Origin: Glandiceps talaboti
Taxonomy: Eukaryota > Hemichordata > Enteropneusta > Spengelidae
Direction: 5' to 3'
NCBI RefSeq assembly: GCF_964340395.1
Contig: NC_135564.1
Coordinates: 14,464,012 to 14,528,011 of the forward strand
DNA: 64,000 bases
Shown here: positions 12,691 through 23,602 of the stretch, piece after piece
Numbering within the stretch: the first letter of the stretch is position 1
Layout: every line of letters starts with the position of its first letter
Notes under the pieces: model-generated
The model's database searches: none
What the model was told of the DNA's origin: nothing
What the model saw: the letters and a program-made list of their open reading frames with translations, nothing else
Position numbers and translations under genes: made by a program

Positions 12691-13926
12691 CTATGACACC
12701 GTGCATTTACTACTGTCAGTGTCTCCACCTGTAACGGTAGGATCACAATAACGACCCATGAATAGAATATTACATGAACGGTTCTCACGAATAAAGAAGA
12801 GAAACGGATGATCTGCGATAAATTCATCAAATTTTGGCTTTGGTTTGATAAAGGACATAGATTTTGTACGGACAACTACAGCCGTGGCAGCTGTGGCCTT
12901 TGTACCTTTCTCGTCAACTTGGACGAATGACTTGTGAACTACCAGCGACACACTCAAATCATTACTACTTGAAATCCCCGACAAGTTGGCTTTGTCATCA
13001 TCAAATAAATCGTTCATACCCATAGTAGCCAGCACTGTATTCAATACAAATTCATCTTCGAGCTTAAATTTGGGAATTGCTACTTTAAGGTTTGTTTTCC
13101 CCATATTTGAAGCCAAACCTGTGCCCAGTTTTTCTACCTGTAAGCCCTTTTCTACCCTCTCTAGACCTTCTATTTCTGTTGGTAAGACTATCAGCATACT
13201 CAGATCACCACCGAGGTATGGCAACTCTAGTATTTGACAGTTAAGGTCTTCATCATACATGTGGTTAAATGCCCCCTTCTGATTCATCATTGGCACCCTA
13301 ACTTTTCTGTTTATTGTGATATGGAAATTGTCCTCCTTAGTCTCCCTATCTTTAAATTTGCTCTCCCAAACCCCCTTAAAATAAATAGCATTGACAAGAA
13401 CGAGGGTTGTTTCGAAGCCTAAAATACCCTCTCTTATCAAATCTTTGATTTTTCCCTCGGTTTGTTCTTCAACCCACGAGTTAATAATCTGCCTCGCTTG
13501 TCCCGGTTGACCGACAAAATCGACAGGCTTTAGTTTGGCGTTGTAGTAGCGTTCTGTCTCTTTAAGAAATTCTTCCAGGAAGACTTTACTTTTCTCGCCG
13601 AACAGACGATTGGCTAATTTGACTGTGTTGGGACCCTCCGTCTCACCAAACACCGAGTTTAGTTTCTTAAGGGCGGAATGAAGATTAGATTCGTCCACAT
13701 CAGTGAAGTGCAGTGCTTCTTTCATCTGCGCTTGAGTCTCACCTCGTGCACCGAGATATACCATTGCCAGTGCACTGAAGATACTACAAGGTGAGAAGAA
13801 AACATTGCCATCGGTATCCCTGCATAGGCGTTGATACAGATCTACAGCAAAGTGCGTGTTTGAGGAAGATAACTTGGCAACATCGAGATTTCTAAGCGCA
13901 AAGTATACTGGGTCTATTGACGCCAT
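12691..13926 (-). CDS. Serpin, intracellular (clade B-like) type, likely inhibitory
   Basis: A 411-residue serpin encoded without introns; suicide-substrate inhibitor of serine proteases. Visible family landmarks are NVFFSPCSI (41-49), NAIYFKGVWESKF (179-191), LPYLGGDLSMLIVLP (235-249), the hinge DEKGTKATAAT (338-348) and the signature FIADHPFLF (369-377). Counting P17 at Glu339 places the scissile bond at Lys355-Ser356, predicting a trypsin-like target; Arg353 is an alternative. No signal peptide is present, as in clade B. After the usual ILFMGR strand there is an unusual 19-residue tail ending SSKCTVS. The start ATG at 13926 has a strong context (A at -3, G at +4) and follows the acceptor TTTTCACTTGCAG by 4 nt, so a 5' UTR intron is likely. 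The frame open upstream of this ATG is intron sequence. The family call is secure; the target is inferred. Confidence 0.93.
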   Translation of the reverse strand: MASIDPVYFALRNLDVAKLSSSNTHFAVDLYQRLCRDTDGNVFFSPCSIFSALAMVYLGARGETQAQMKEALHFTDVDESNLHSALKKLNSVFGETEGPNTVKLANRLFGEKSKVFLEEFLKETERYYNAKLKPVDFVGQPGQARQIINSWVEEQTEGKIKDLIREGILGFETTLVLVNAIYFKGVWESKFKDRETKEDNFHITINRKVRVPMMNQKGAFNHMYDEDLNCQILELPYLGGDLSMLIVLPTEIEGLERVEKGLQVEKLGTGLASNMGKTNLKVAIPKFKLEDEFVLNTVLATMGMNDLFDDDKANLSGISSSNDLSVSLVVHKSFVQVDEKGTKATAATAVVVRTKSMSFIKPKPKFDEFIADHPFLFFIRENRSCNILFMGRYCDPTVTGGDTDSSKCTVS

Positions 13927-13930
13927 GATC

Positions 13931-14877
13931 CTGCAAGTGAAAATGGAAAATGTGCTGGAAGTTAAACGACATGCATGAAATGTCAATGAAAATGTTCATC
14001 AAGCTTATCATATATTAAAATGTAATGTTCCCATAGTATTATATGTGATGACGTCACAATATAAATATGACGTCAACGAATAATACACTAGTATGGATTC
14101 AATAATACATTACTGGCATCCTTACACCATACTTACACCACAACGTGTTCATCCAGGCACAGGGACTCGCAATATATGTTTTGTGTATGAGTTGCAACGG
14201 ATGAACGACCGACTTACTCCATACAATAATGTGAGAAGACCTATAAGTCATAACAACTTTATTCATATAGTCTACGTATGGAATGAATACCCTATTAAAA
14301 CAAGAAAAAACTGTCTGATTCTGTGCATGTGGGAAATATAACAAAAACCTTCAGTCAATCATCCCGGCCCCCTTGTCATTCATGAATGGCTAACAAACGT
14401 AAAACCGGTTTCTATTCTATGTAATTGACCTCGGCTCCGACATACAAAATACTGACCCCGACTGTTGACACACAATGAATTGGCAGGAATACCATTATAC
14501 CAGAGCGGAAATCAACATGCATATATAGACACTATTCGGTATACCATACATGGTTTCAGACGGAAGTTCAAATCAAGGACAACCTGTTATGAATATTTTA
14601 ATGTGACAGACCGTATACTAATTCCCGTCATAACTTTCGCTAACCTTTGCCTAATCGTGTGGTTCTACGTACTCAGTAGAGATTGCACTTCAGGTGAACT
14701 AGTGAGTGACATAAGAATATAGTCGACAACATGGGGACGAGGACAATTACAAGGATGGACAAGCCTTATTGTTGACAATAACTTGTCTAAGTTCCTGATA
14801 TACGACTAAAGCGAATTTTATATTTGGTAAACTTAAACATTATAAAATTTGAGAAGCAATGGCCATGGGTAACTTAC
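13931..14877 (-). other. Probable 5' UTR intron of the serpin gene
   Basis: The acceptor (TTTTCACTTGCAG at about 13931-13943) and a strong donor (AAACAAG|GTAAGTTA, exon end at 14878) are both on the minus strand and form a plausible 947 bp intron. Two perfect palindromic TGACGTCA sites (14049-14056 and 14068-14075) lie inside, around TATAAATA. Inference from splice consensus only. Confidence 0.4.
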
Positions 14878-14980
14878 CTTGTTTGTATTATAGCGCTGTA
14901 TCTGTAGGAAACTATACAATAAGTACCTTACTTGTCTGGACAGTAAATGCTGTCTTTATGAGAGAGGTCGGTGTAGTGTT
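14878..14980 (-). other. Candidate 5' UTR exon of the serpin gene
   Basis: Bounded by the GTAAGTTA donor at its 3' side and by a TATA box about 25-30 bp beyond its 5' side. It contains no ATG-initiated serpin sequence, as expected for a leader exon. The exact start is not visible. Confidence 0.35.
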
Positions 14981-15000
14981 TTGTTAAAAATACTGTCCTT

Positions 15001-15037
15001 CTTTATACTTTAAGCGCTGTTGCCAAAAATAGCCAAT
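15001..15037 (-). promoter_or_regulatory. Candidate serpin core promoter (TATA, CCAAT)
   Basis: On the minus strand TATAAAG lies at 15001-15007, with an inverted CCAAT box (ATTGG) at 15033-15037. The spacing suits a start near 14971-14978, which fits the leader exon donor at 14878. Confidence 0.35.
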
Positions 15038-15039
15038 GA

Positions 15040-16040
15040 CGTTTTTATATGCGGAAGGCGGAATATAAAGACACAGGTCACACTTGGTCAAACCTCAGAC
15101 CACTAATAGTGGTCCGGAGGTCAAACGTGGTCATTTCTTTTGGCACAGTGCCAACTCCACCAGCAAATCTTACACGCCGTCGGGCATAATGGCAGGAATG
15201 AGACCTTATACCTTTTAGCTGTCAAAATGTTGACTCGGTGTTTGACATGTACAGGATTAGGAGTCCTCTACAAGAGCTAATATTACAGTTTGTGCACAGA
15301 TAACTAACACATGTGTTAGTTGTCTGTGACTATACCGTATAATATACTCTCGGTTACCCAGACTATCGCGCTGGGGGCTCTGTCTACGAGACCTCCTCTC
15401 GTTTGAGACCAACCGTATAATAGTAATATTTCCATACAGATAACAACAAACAATTCTGGTGAATGGAAATAGTTCACTTGAAACTAATCTAGTCCGTGAT
15501 CATTTCAACAAAGAGAGTGTTTATTTACATAGCGTACAAATGAATAGTGTAATAATCGACCAAACTGACTCAAGGGTACTGCAGAACTGACAAACTTTAT
15601 TCAAGATCAACACTTACTCACATATTAACATACATTAGCATACATAAGCATTGACGTCTTTCAAAGCAAGTATAGTATGGTGTTCAATGACAGGTGTTCA
15701 ATGACAGCTAATCACTACAAATAGCACTTTCAGATAAATTTTAAAGGTCAGATACCTATTTTATATTCCTACATAAACATACGAAAATGAAAGAATACCA
15801 ACCAAACAAAGAATGGCACAATATAATAAAGAGAATATGAATAGAATAAAATGTCACCATTGTATATGAAAATATTCACAATTGTCTTTCTGTAGTGAAT
15901 CTAAGCGTTATTTTAATACACTAACACTGTCCAATCGTGTTATGAGAATGGCTTGTATATGAATTTATTAATTATGAACAATTAAGAACAATCTTTCCTG
16001 TTCCATATTTTACAAGAAAAGAAACTGTCCACTACCAAGT
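15040..16040. other. Intergenic stretch
   Basis: Nothing recognised. AT-rich sequence without long frames. Confidence 0.4.
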
Positions 16041-16044
16041 TAAT

Positions 16045-16320
16045 CATTAAAGGGAAACACCACTCAGTTGCCAAGAAACACCTTTTCACCTCTATTGGTC
16101 TCTCACTAATTAATTAATGCATACGTGAATATATATTAGATGCACACTGAATATTCATGACTATTTATCTCAGGGATATCGGTCCTTAAGAGTCATGAAT
16201 ATTTAGCGTCCATCTAGTAAATATTCAGCTAAGTCCCAAGAGGTAGTGGTGTTTCCCTGATAGAATGATAGAGGTGAAAAAGAGTTTTAATTTGGTGTGA
16301 CTTGGCAACCGAGCGAAAAT
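16045..16320. mobile_element. Foldback/MITE-like inverted-repeat element
   Basis: Left-arm blocks GTTGCCAAG, TTTTCACCTCTAT and a 25-mer ending GAATATTCATGACT reappear as reverse complements on the right (around 16176-16310). The innermost pair matches 22 of 25 positions across a ~30 bp loop. The sequence AGGGAAACACCACT is also present in both arms but in a shifted order, showing rearrangement. The inner hairpin is repeated, more diverged, at about 19693-19770. No transposase is encoded; non-autonomous element inferred. Confidence 0.5.
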
Positions 16321-16620
16321 GATTTAATGTGGAATCATGAACTGACTCTCCAGAACCCAATGTTTAGGAAATGCCTTAATATCCTGGAGTGCGTTCACCT
16401 TTAAGGGGTTTGGAGTCATAGAAAGTCTGGAGTTCACTAAAACAGCACACTAGAACATTCAAATAGACAAGCCAAGATCAACCCAGGAATCAGAAGTATC
16501 ATTTAATCTATATTTACAATTCAACCCCAGCAAGATTTTGCTAAAGACCCTAAAACAATATTCTCTAACCCCCAACCCTAACCACAGGGGCCAGGAAGGA
16601 TATGAATATAAGATATACAG
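16320..16620. repeat. Dispersed repeat, paired with 19790-20110
   Basis: Shared collinear blocks include CTGGAGTG, AGACAAGCCA and AATCAGAAGTA, followed by CTAACCC-rich sequence in both copies. Together with the foldback hairpins (16.1 and 19.7 kb) this forms a duplicated module of about 0.5 kb. Confidence 0.5.
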
Positions 16621-16729
16621 TGACGAGGGTCGTGAAAATGTTACGGTAATTCGAATACTTTATCCCTGAAGAGATGTACTATATTGGACCAAAATAAATT
16701 TGTAAACGACTAAACCAGGATATGTATTA

Positions 16730-18130
16730 AAGAATGATTTATTATCTATTCAGAGATAGTTTATGGGAAACGAGGATCATTTTCTCAACGTGATGATACA
16801 ATCTGGATAGTAGCTCGTTAAATTGGCACAGTCTGAGTTTACAACCTTTTTATTCCATCGTTGCAAACCATGGCCTGTTTTACGGCGTCGTTCTTAACGA
16901 GCCGTCCCACCGTCTTTATTACGAAGTGTAGCGGAAGAAATAACTGCTCTGGTTTGCGAGAATGTTTTACTCATCAGTGAAAATACTTACAAAAAACTTC
17001 GATTAAGATTTTTTAGCATAATGTTAATATCGATGTATGCCTTCCATGACATTAGAATTTGTGTTCCGGCATTGTTAGAAAGGTGGATTGCATAGTAAGG
17101 AGTTCCTGTACATCTTTTGGTATGTATAATAAATTACGTCATCGTTCATAAGTTATAATAACCTACCAAATACCAGGTATGACTTCACCTAATTGCAAGT
17201 GATGGGCAGGTATACATCAGTAAGTGGAATACTGTGAATACCTTTTAATATGCAGAAAGATATCACATCCCAAATATACATAAACCTAGCTTGGCCCATT
17301 TAATTATCAACATAATATTGTATAATTTATATATGTGAGTACACATCCGACACTTAATCTAGCTCAGTCTTTATTACTGGCACTGAAGGTCTTTAAAAAT
17401 ACGTCATATTTTCTCATTTTTTGCATACTGAAATATTGATATAATTATATGTACAACAATGCAGGGAAAACTGCGCTGCATGTCACTACGATACCTTTAA
17501 ATTTGTTTTCAAGACAATGGCTCTTTCTTTCTTGTAGCTACCGTACCTATAATAGTTTTGTAGGTTTACCACATTTAACAACAATGTGATTTTTTGCAAA
17601 CTGACGAGAAGCCCCAGCCCACTATGGTGGTCAATATTACATGGAATTTGTAATTTATAATTTCCTGTCACTGATTTTCCGTATCTGACAATGTGATGTT
17701 CAAATCGAATGTCATGTTCAAAATGAAAATTGAAATTTGTCAAATAGATTGTCACAAAAAAAGCGAGAAATGTCATTCTCAAAGGGCATGTCGCATTATG
17801 GTTTCAATATTTGCATCCGACCTTGATTTTCGTCATTTCAACATAACAGATGTCGCCCTTACTGCCTCATTTTGGAAAAGATACATTAATATGTATACAC
17901 ATAAATTTAACACATCGTCCATTTTTATACAGCCTTCAGTAATGGGCAGATCGTGTCACGTGGTACAGACCAGTGACTATAGTGACATCATTTTGCAAGG
18001 AGCGGACGCTTTTTCATATTTCGGGGTTTTTTTCTGCAGGGCACTTTGAATGTAAAACGGGAGTCTACTGGGTCATTTGCTTATACTATGGAAATATTCT
18101 ATGCCTGAGAATGTGTCATCTGGTATAAAA
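16730..18130. repeat. Dispersed repeat copy 1 of 3
   Basis: Blocks such as GATAGTTTATGGGAAA, GATACAATCTGGA and the 17930-18080 segment (ATACAGCCTTCAGTAA, AGTGACATCA, TTTGC) recur at 41050-41700, and the last segment again at 59040-59240. The 17.7-18.05 kb reading frame is not conserved in the other copies, so it is not annotated as coding. Confidence 0.5.
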
Positions 18131-18589
18131 CATTAATTAATTTTAAGGCCTTGTTCAGTCACTAGAAGAGGTCATATTACTCCTAGAGTTATGTAGCAAA
18201 TATTTCCATCTACTGTCAGCCTCAAGAAATAGTTGCTACTTAGCAGCCCTTTAGGTAATAGACGTTTACTAGTGCCCTCATAGCCAAGCAATAATTGTAT
18301 ACTAGGGCCCTGACTCTCCAAGTAAAGTACTGGATCGTGTTTGACTTATTATGAGTGAATGATTGTGTATAAAAGGAAGATAAACCTGAACTACTATTTG
18401 TGACACACGTACAGCAAAAATTATGTTATGAGACAGTTGTGTTCCCGCTCATCATTACACGTCACATTATTTTCACTCTCTTGCCATTATTAATAAATAC
18501 AAATTAAATATATCTTTTTAGCTCCGCTGACAGCAAAAGCTGTAAGGAGCTTACAGTAAGGATTAGGTTGATTCTCCGGCGTCTGTCGT

Positions 18590-19500
18590 CCATCGTCTGT
18601 CCAACTTTTCTAATTTTATCTACTCCTCTAAAACTGCATGGTCAATTGACCTGAAATTTGGTGAGTAGGTGTCATTTGATGAGCATATATCAGTTTGTTC
18701 AAGACAAGTTGATTGGATCATTTTTATGTAAATTAGATCTAAACATATAATTTTTTTTATATAAATGCTTCAAAAATCATCTTCTCCGAAACAAGTTGAA
18801 AGTTGGTGTGTAGGTGTCTTGGGATGAAAAGATATGTTTGTTCATAACAAATTGACTAAGTTATTACTATGCAAAGTAGGTCTAAAAGTAAAATTTTTGG
18901 TAACAATATTTTAAAATCTTCTCTAAAGAAACAGGGGCAATTAGGTTGACATTTGTTGTGTGGGTGTCTTGGGATGAGCAGATATAAGTTTGTTAAAGAC
19001 AAGTTGTTTGGGCCATTGTTATGCAAATTAGGTCTAAAATAGAATTTTTGGTACAAATGCTTCAAAAATCTTCTTCTCCAAAACTACTGGGCAAATTGAG
19101 TTGAAAGTTCTTGTGTAGGTGTCATTTGATGAGCAGATATCAGTTTTCTCAAGACAAGTTGATTGGGTGATAGTCATGCAAATTAGGTCAAAAATAGTTT
19201 TATTGGTAGAAATGCTTCAAAAATCTTCCTCTCCAAACCTACTGGGCCAATTGAGTTTAAATTTGTTGTGTAGGTGTCTTGAGGTGAGAAGATCTAAGTT
19301 TGTGCAAGACAAAGTGACTGGGTCATTATAATGCAAATTAGGTCTATAAATAGAATTTTTGGTAAAAATGTTTGAAAATCTTCTCCAAAGCTACTGGGCC
19401 AATTGAGTTGAAATTTGTTGTGTAGGTGTCTTGAGATGTGCAGATATAAGTTTGTTCAAGACAAGTTGAGTGGGTGATTAATATGCAAATTAGGGATAGT
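18590..19500 (+). repeat. ~150 bp tandem repeat array, ~6 units
   Basis: Units recur at about 145-155 bp spacing (ATGCAAATTAGGTCT-like blocks near 18726, 18871, 19021, 19176, 19331, 19482) with AAACTACTGGGC, GAGTTGAAATTTGTTGTGTAGG and GTTCAAGACAAGTTGA. Same family as 6110-6480. Confidence 0.75.
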
Positions 19501-19669
19501 CATCATATGAAACACTAACCACTTTATTAATTTGCTAATACAAAACTACATAGTGGAAGAGCTGAACAGCAGAACCACTCCTACACATGTTACAAAAATA
19601 CCCAAAACCCAAAAAGAACCAGCGGAGCTAATCTGACCGATAGGTCGCTTGTTTACACTATTGTTCTTT

Positions 19670-20110
19670 CAGTAGTACACATGGATATTTATAAGATGAA
19701 CACTGAATAGTCATGATTATTCATCTCAAGGATATACACTCATAGAAGGTATGAATATTCAGTATACATCTTGCAGTGTGCAACATTATGCGATGTGAAA
19801 ATCACGAAATTACTCTCCAACACCAAGGGTTATGAAAATAACCTTATTTGCTGGAGTGGCGTTTTGTGGGGTTTCGAGTCAGAAAATGTCTGAAATTCAC
19901 CCATACAGCAGATTCAAACATTCGAGTAGACAAGCCACACCAGCATTTCAATAGTCAAGATCATCCCAAGAATCAGAAGTACCTTTATTTACAATTTTAC
20001 AATAGCATAATTATTCTAAAGGCCCTGCAAGTCTGGGTGATATTATCATACCTTCTAACCCCAACTAACCCTAACACCAACCCCTTTCAAGAATACCTCA
20101 TACTCTAAAA
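19670..20110. repeat. Dispersed repeat, paired with 16100-16620
   Basis: Contains the diverged hairpin (AGATGAACACTGAATA...TATTCAGTATACATCT) and the collinear tail shared with 16320-16620. It lies just 3' of gene A. CCCTAA-like sequence nearby (20040-20090, 20210-20235) is short and irregular. Confidence 0.5.
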
Positions 20111-20811
20111 GGTGATACTTTCCTGTCTACTCACCAATACTACACACACCTACTCACTGTTTCCTGGACCCTTGAGCTTGTGGCTAAGTAGATATCCATA
20201 TCACAGTAACCCTAATCCTAACCCTAATACTGATATGATCAACTGTGATATGACGTAGCTTGTTTGTCAAATTCATCTAGTAAGTGTTTAGTGCAAATAG
20301 CACTGAATTTACATTGGTGTTAAGGAAGGAACATTTACCAGCCACACAGTATAAATACAGCGATGTTACATGATGGGGTAATGAAAGTTACCAATTTTAA
20401 ATTGACTAGCTGCCGATAGTTAGTGTCGAGGCATAATTGACCACATACAGCACAACTATCTTTGTTTAAACAAGCCATCATCTGAAAACCAAGAATCAAA
20501 ATTCGCACCCATATTTAACCCGATGCTCTTTGATAAAGGCACAACGTCCCAGATCCATGTAAGTGATTTTTCATGAAAAGGAGCATGGTCCCAGAATAGT
20601 TGAATGGTTGTCCCAATCTGTTGGCTAAGAAAGGCAAATAGTATATCTACACAGTTGGCATTATTTTCTTACTCTTAAATTTAATTCAGACATTTCCCAA
20701 ACACAATATATTGTGTCTAGATAGGGATAAATAATAATAAACTCATGGTTAAACCACTCTATAGGTTTTAACTGTATAGATCAGGAGACATATTAAGAGA
20801 TTCTATTTTAG

Positions 20812-23568
20812 CTACTTTTTGAGTATTTGTGATGACGTCAGGTCTGGAACGTTTGGTAAGTCTTGAAGTCCAATTGTTTCCTCATTACGTGTTCTCCTTG
20901 TATACTCAACGTAGTAGGACCAATTAGATGATCTTGAAGCAAAGAACAAGACAGCCCCTAGGAAAGAACAAGTTGGCTGATAAAATCCTTAGATAGCATT
21001 GATGTTTAACATTTTAACCTAAAAGAGGAAATAATGCAGAGAAAAAGGCAACATTTCTGGGATTTATGAAAACTATATGTAAGCTCGAGTTCTTATCATA
21101 AAAGAAAGAGTTTTCTCTTGTGTGTTAACAAGAAAAGTTGAATACCTTTACAAACGTTTCACCAACACGTTAGAATTTTCATTTTTTAAAAAAATCGATT
21201 TCATAAGTCTACCATTAAAGTAGTCATATCAATGGGGTATTCATCAATATGGCCATTTCAAATGACAATGCTAAATATTATACTTACTTTCAGCAATCTC
21301 TTGTTCTACTAATGAGATAATATAGTTATCATCTTTATATTCTCGTAGGTTTGGGAACGTCGCCATCAGATCAGTGGTTGTATATACTGTAAGGTTGGTC
21401 TGTCTCATAGCCGCCTCAAATTCCTAACACGACATAATGATCATTACATTTATTTATTTATAATTACTTCATTGGTGGTGAAAACATGAGATTTATATAT
21501 TAGTATATTAATAATTGTGGATTGATAGTTGCCTGCAAAACAAAACAAAACGAAACGAAACGAAACGAAACGAACCGAACCGAACCAAACCAAACCAAAA
21601 CAAAACAAAACCATCACAGTAGAGATTAATGCATACATTCAGAGCCAATTTCATGATACTTTTAATTTCATTAAACCAGTTGCCCGATGTGCCCACTCGT
21701 TCGATGCATGTGTGTGTGTCTCTCTCTCTCTTTGTAGTTAATTTTGTGGTTACCCACTAATAAATATTTTTGTAAGCAGTCATCACCCATAGATATTAAT
21801 GCATACATTCAGAGCCAATTTCATGAAACAGCAAATTCAAATGTTGAACTTGTAGTTTAATATGTGTTGCCACTTACCTGTTCATACAAGGGCTTTGCAA
21901 TGTATATACAAGAAATGCCTCGAGTGTCTAGTAACTCAGTTATGCCATTAGCAATAGTAGTAGTGGCATTGTGAAGTAGCAATCGATGTCCTTCCTTTAT
22001 ATGAAATCGATGCTCGCTTATGCTATTGAAATACAAAGTGGGTATATGAAGGTGAAAGAAACTGGGAGTTTTTTAGACAAACTTTACTATGTTTTCAAAA
22101 TGAAAAGATACATGTACATGTAATGTGAAACAACATAGTGACCATATTCAGGCTTGAAAGTCAATAAATTGAAAGATAATGTATAAAAAAGTTTTCCATT
22201 TTAAATACACGGAATAATTTTATAAATGAATTGGCATTTTTACTTGTGTATAGTAATTCTAGTTTGTTTACATACCACTTCCTTTACAATATAATAAACT
22301 TTTTACAGAGTTGTTTCTTTGGAAAGTAATGAGCTACAAATACGGACTTGGTTTCTATTGTTTGGCATTGGGTTTTCCTAGTAGAAAAAACACAGTAAAG
22401 TAAGTTTTTTTTTTGCAAAAGCGTCGGAATTGATTTGAAGATGAATCTCTAGAAATGTGATGTCAATCATTGGACAATGTGTTTAGTTCAGTTAGCGTAC
22501 GAAAGTGTTAGCAATGGTATTATTTTCATTATGACCGTCAGACGTGTAAGACCTTGACACATAAAATACTTTTGTCAATGTGACCTTCCTACACATTGAA
22601 TACTCGCGAAGTTTATTCAACTTTAATATGACTATGATAGCAGTCGTATGCTGATGTGTGTGTGTGTGTGCGCGCGCGTATGTGCCTGAGTCTCTGTCTG
22701 TCTGTCTGTCTGTTTTTTGTCTGTTTCACCGTACATCTCAATATAATATATCTTAAGAATACATGCTTCAAATTCCATATAATTTGGTATTTATCGACAT
22801 TAATGATAACAACGCGCACGTGTACTATAAAGCATGTTGATATAGCTTTTAATTTGAATGAGTAATCCGCAGATGATTGTTAATAAATAGGCAATATCTG
22901 TTGAATAAAAGCTTCAAAATATATCCATTGGCCTTAATTTTCCGAAATCAGTTGATCGAAACATTGGACATAGTGCAGTTGATTAGAAATGTTTCAAAGT
23001 GTTATCAGTAATAACATTTCTGATTTTGGAACAACATCAATGGGGTAAATAAATTGCCAAGGAAACGGATGGTTGTCCTCAGTGAATGAAAAAATAGCCA
23101 TTTAATGGCAGGGTGCCCTCAGTTGTCTGTTTTACTCAAGCTAATTCAGTGCATGCATGGGGTTGGTGATGATGTACAAAAGCAAACATTTTTGCTTCGA
23201 TTACCTTCAAACTGAAACATTTTGCTCTTATGACGTGGGCTGAAAACAGCGAGGTGAAATAATTTTGTAATTCTTTCACTCTCTTTATGTTAAAATCATA
23301 CAATTTTATTTTGTCATATAGTGGGTAAAATCGTTAAGAATAAACAATTTTATCCGTTATTTTTACAAATCTCTACGCTTTAGTTTTTATAGTGTAAATT
23401 TAACTGAACACAAAATGATCATCATATAGCACGACAGTATTCAAAGAAGAATATCTGATTTGATATGGAAGAACTTGAAAATTTGTAAGTGAATGTACTT
23501 TTAACTGTGAGTGACTCTTTTTACTATAAGTACTCTAAACATCACTTCCAGCCAATTCATCATTTAAT

Positions 23569-23602
<34 letters not shown>

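Noticed and set aside
14465-14722. 85-codon plus-strand frame with one hydrophobic segment
   Set aside because: Lies in the inferred serpin leader intron on the opposite strand; no family recognised and no linked exons.
17693-18049. 118-codon plus-strand frame with partial similarity to frames at 41.5 and 59.0 kb
   Set aside because: Similarity comes from a dispersed repeat. Between the two closest copies most differences change the amino acid, so there is no sign of protein-level selection.
20205-20235. CCCTAA-like sequence suggestive of telomeric repeat
   Set aside because: Only two or three irregular units, shared with a dispersed repeat at 16.57 kb; not an interstitial telomere.
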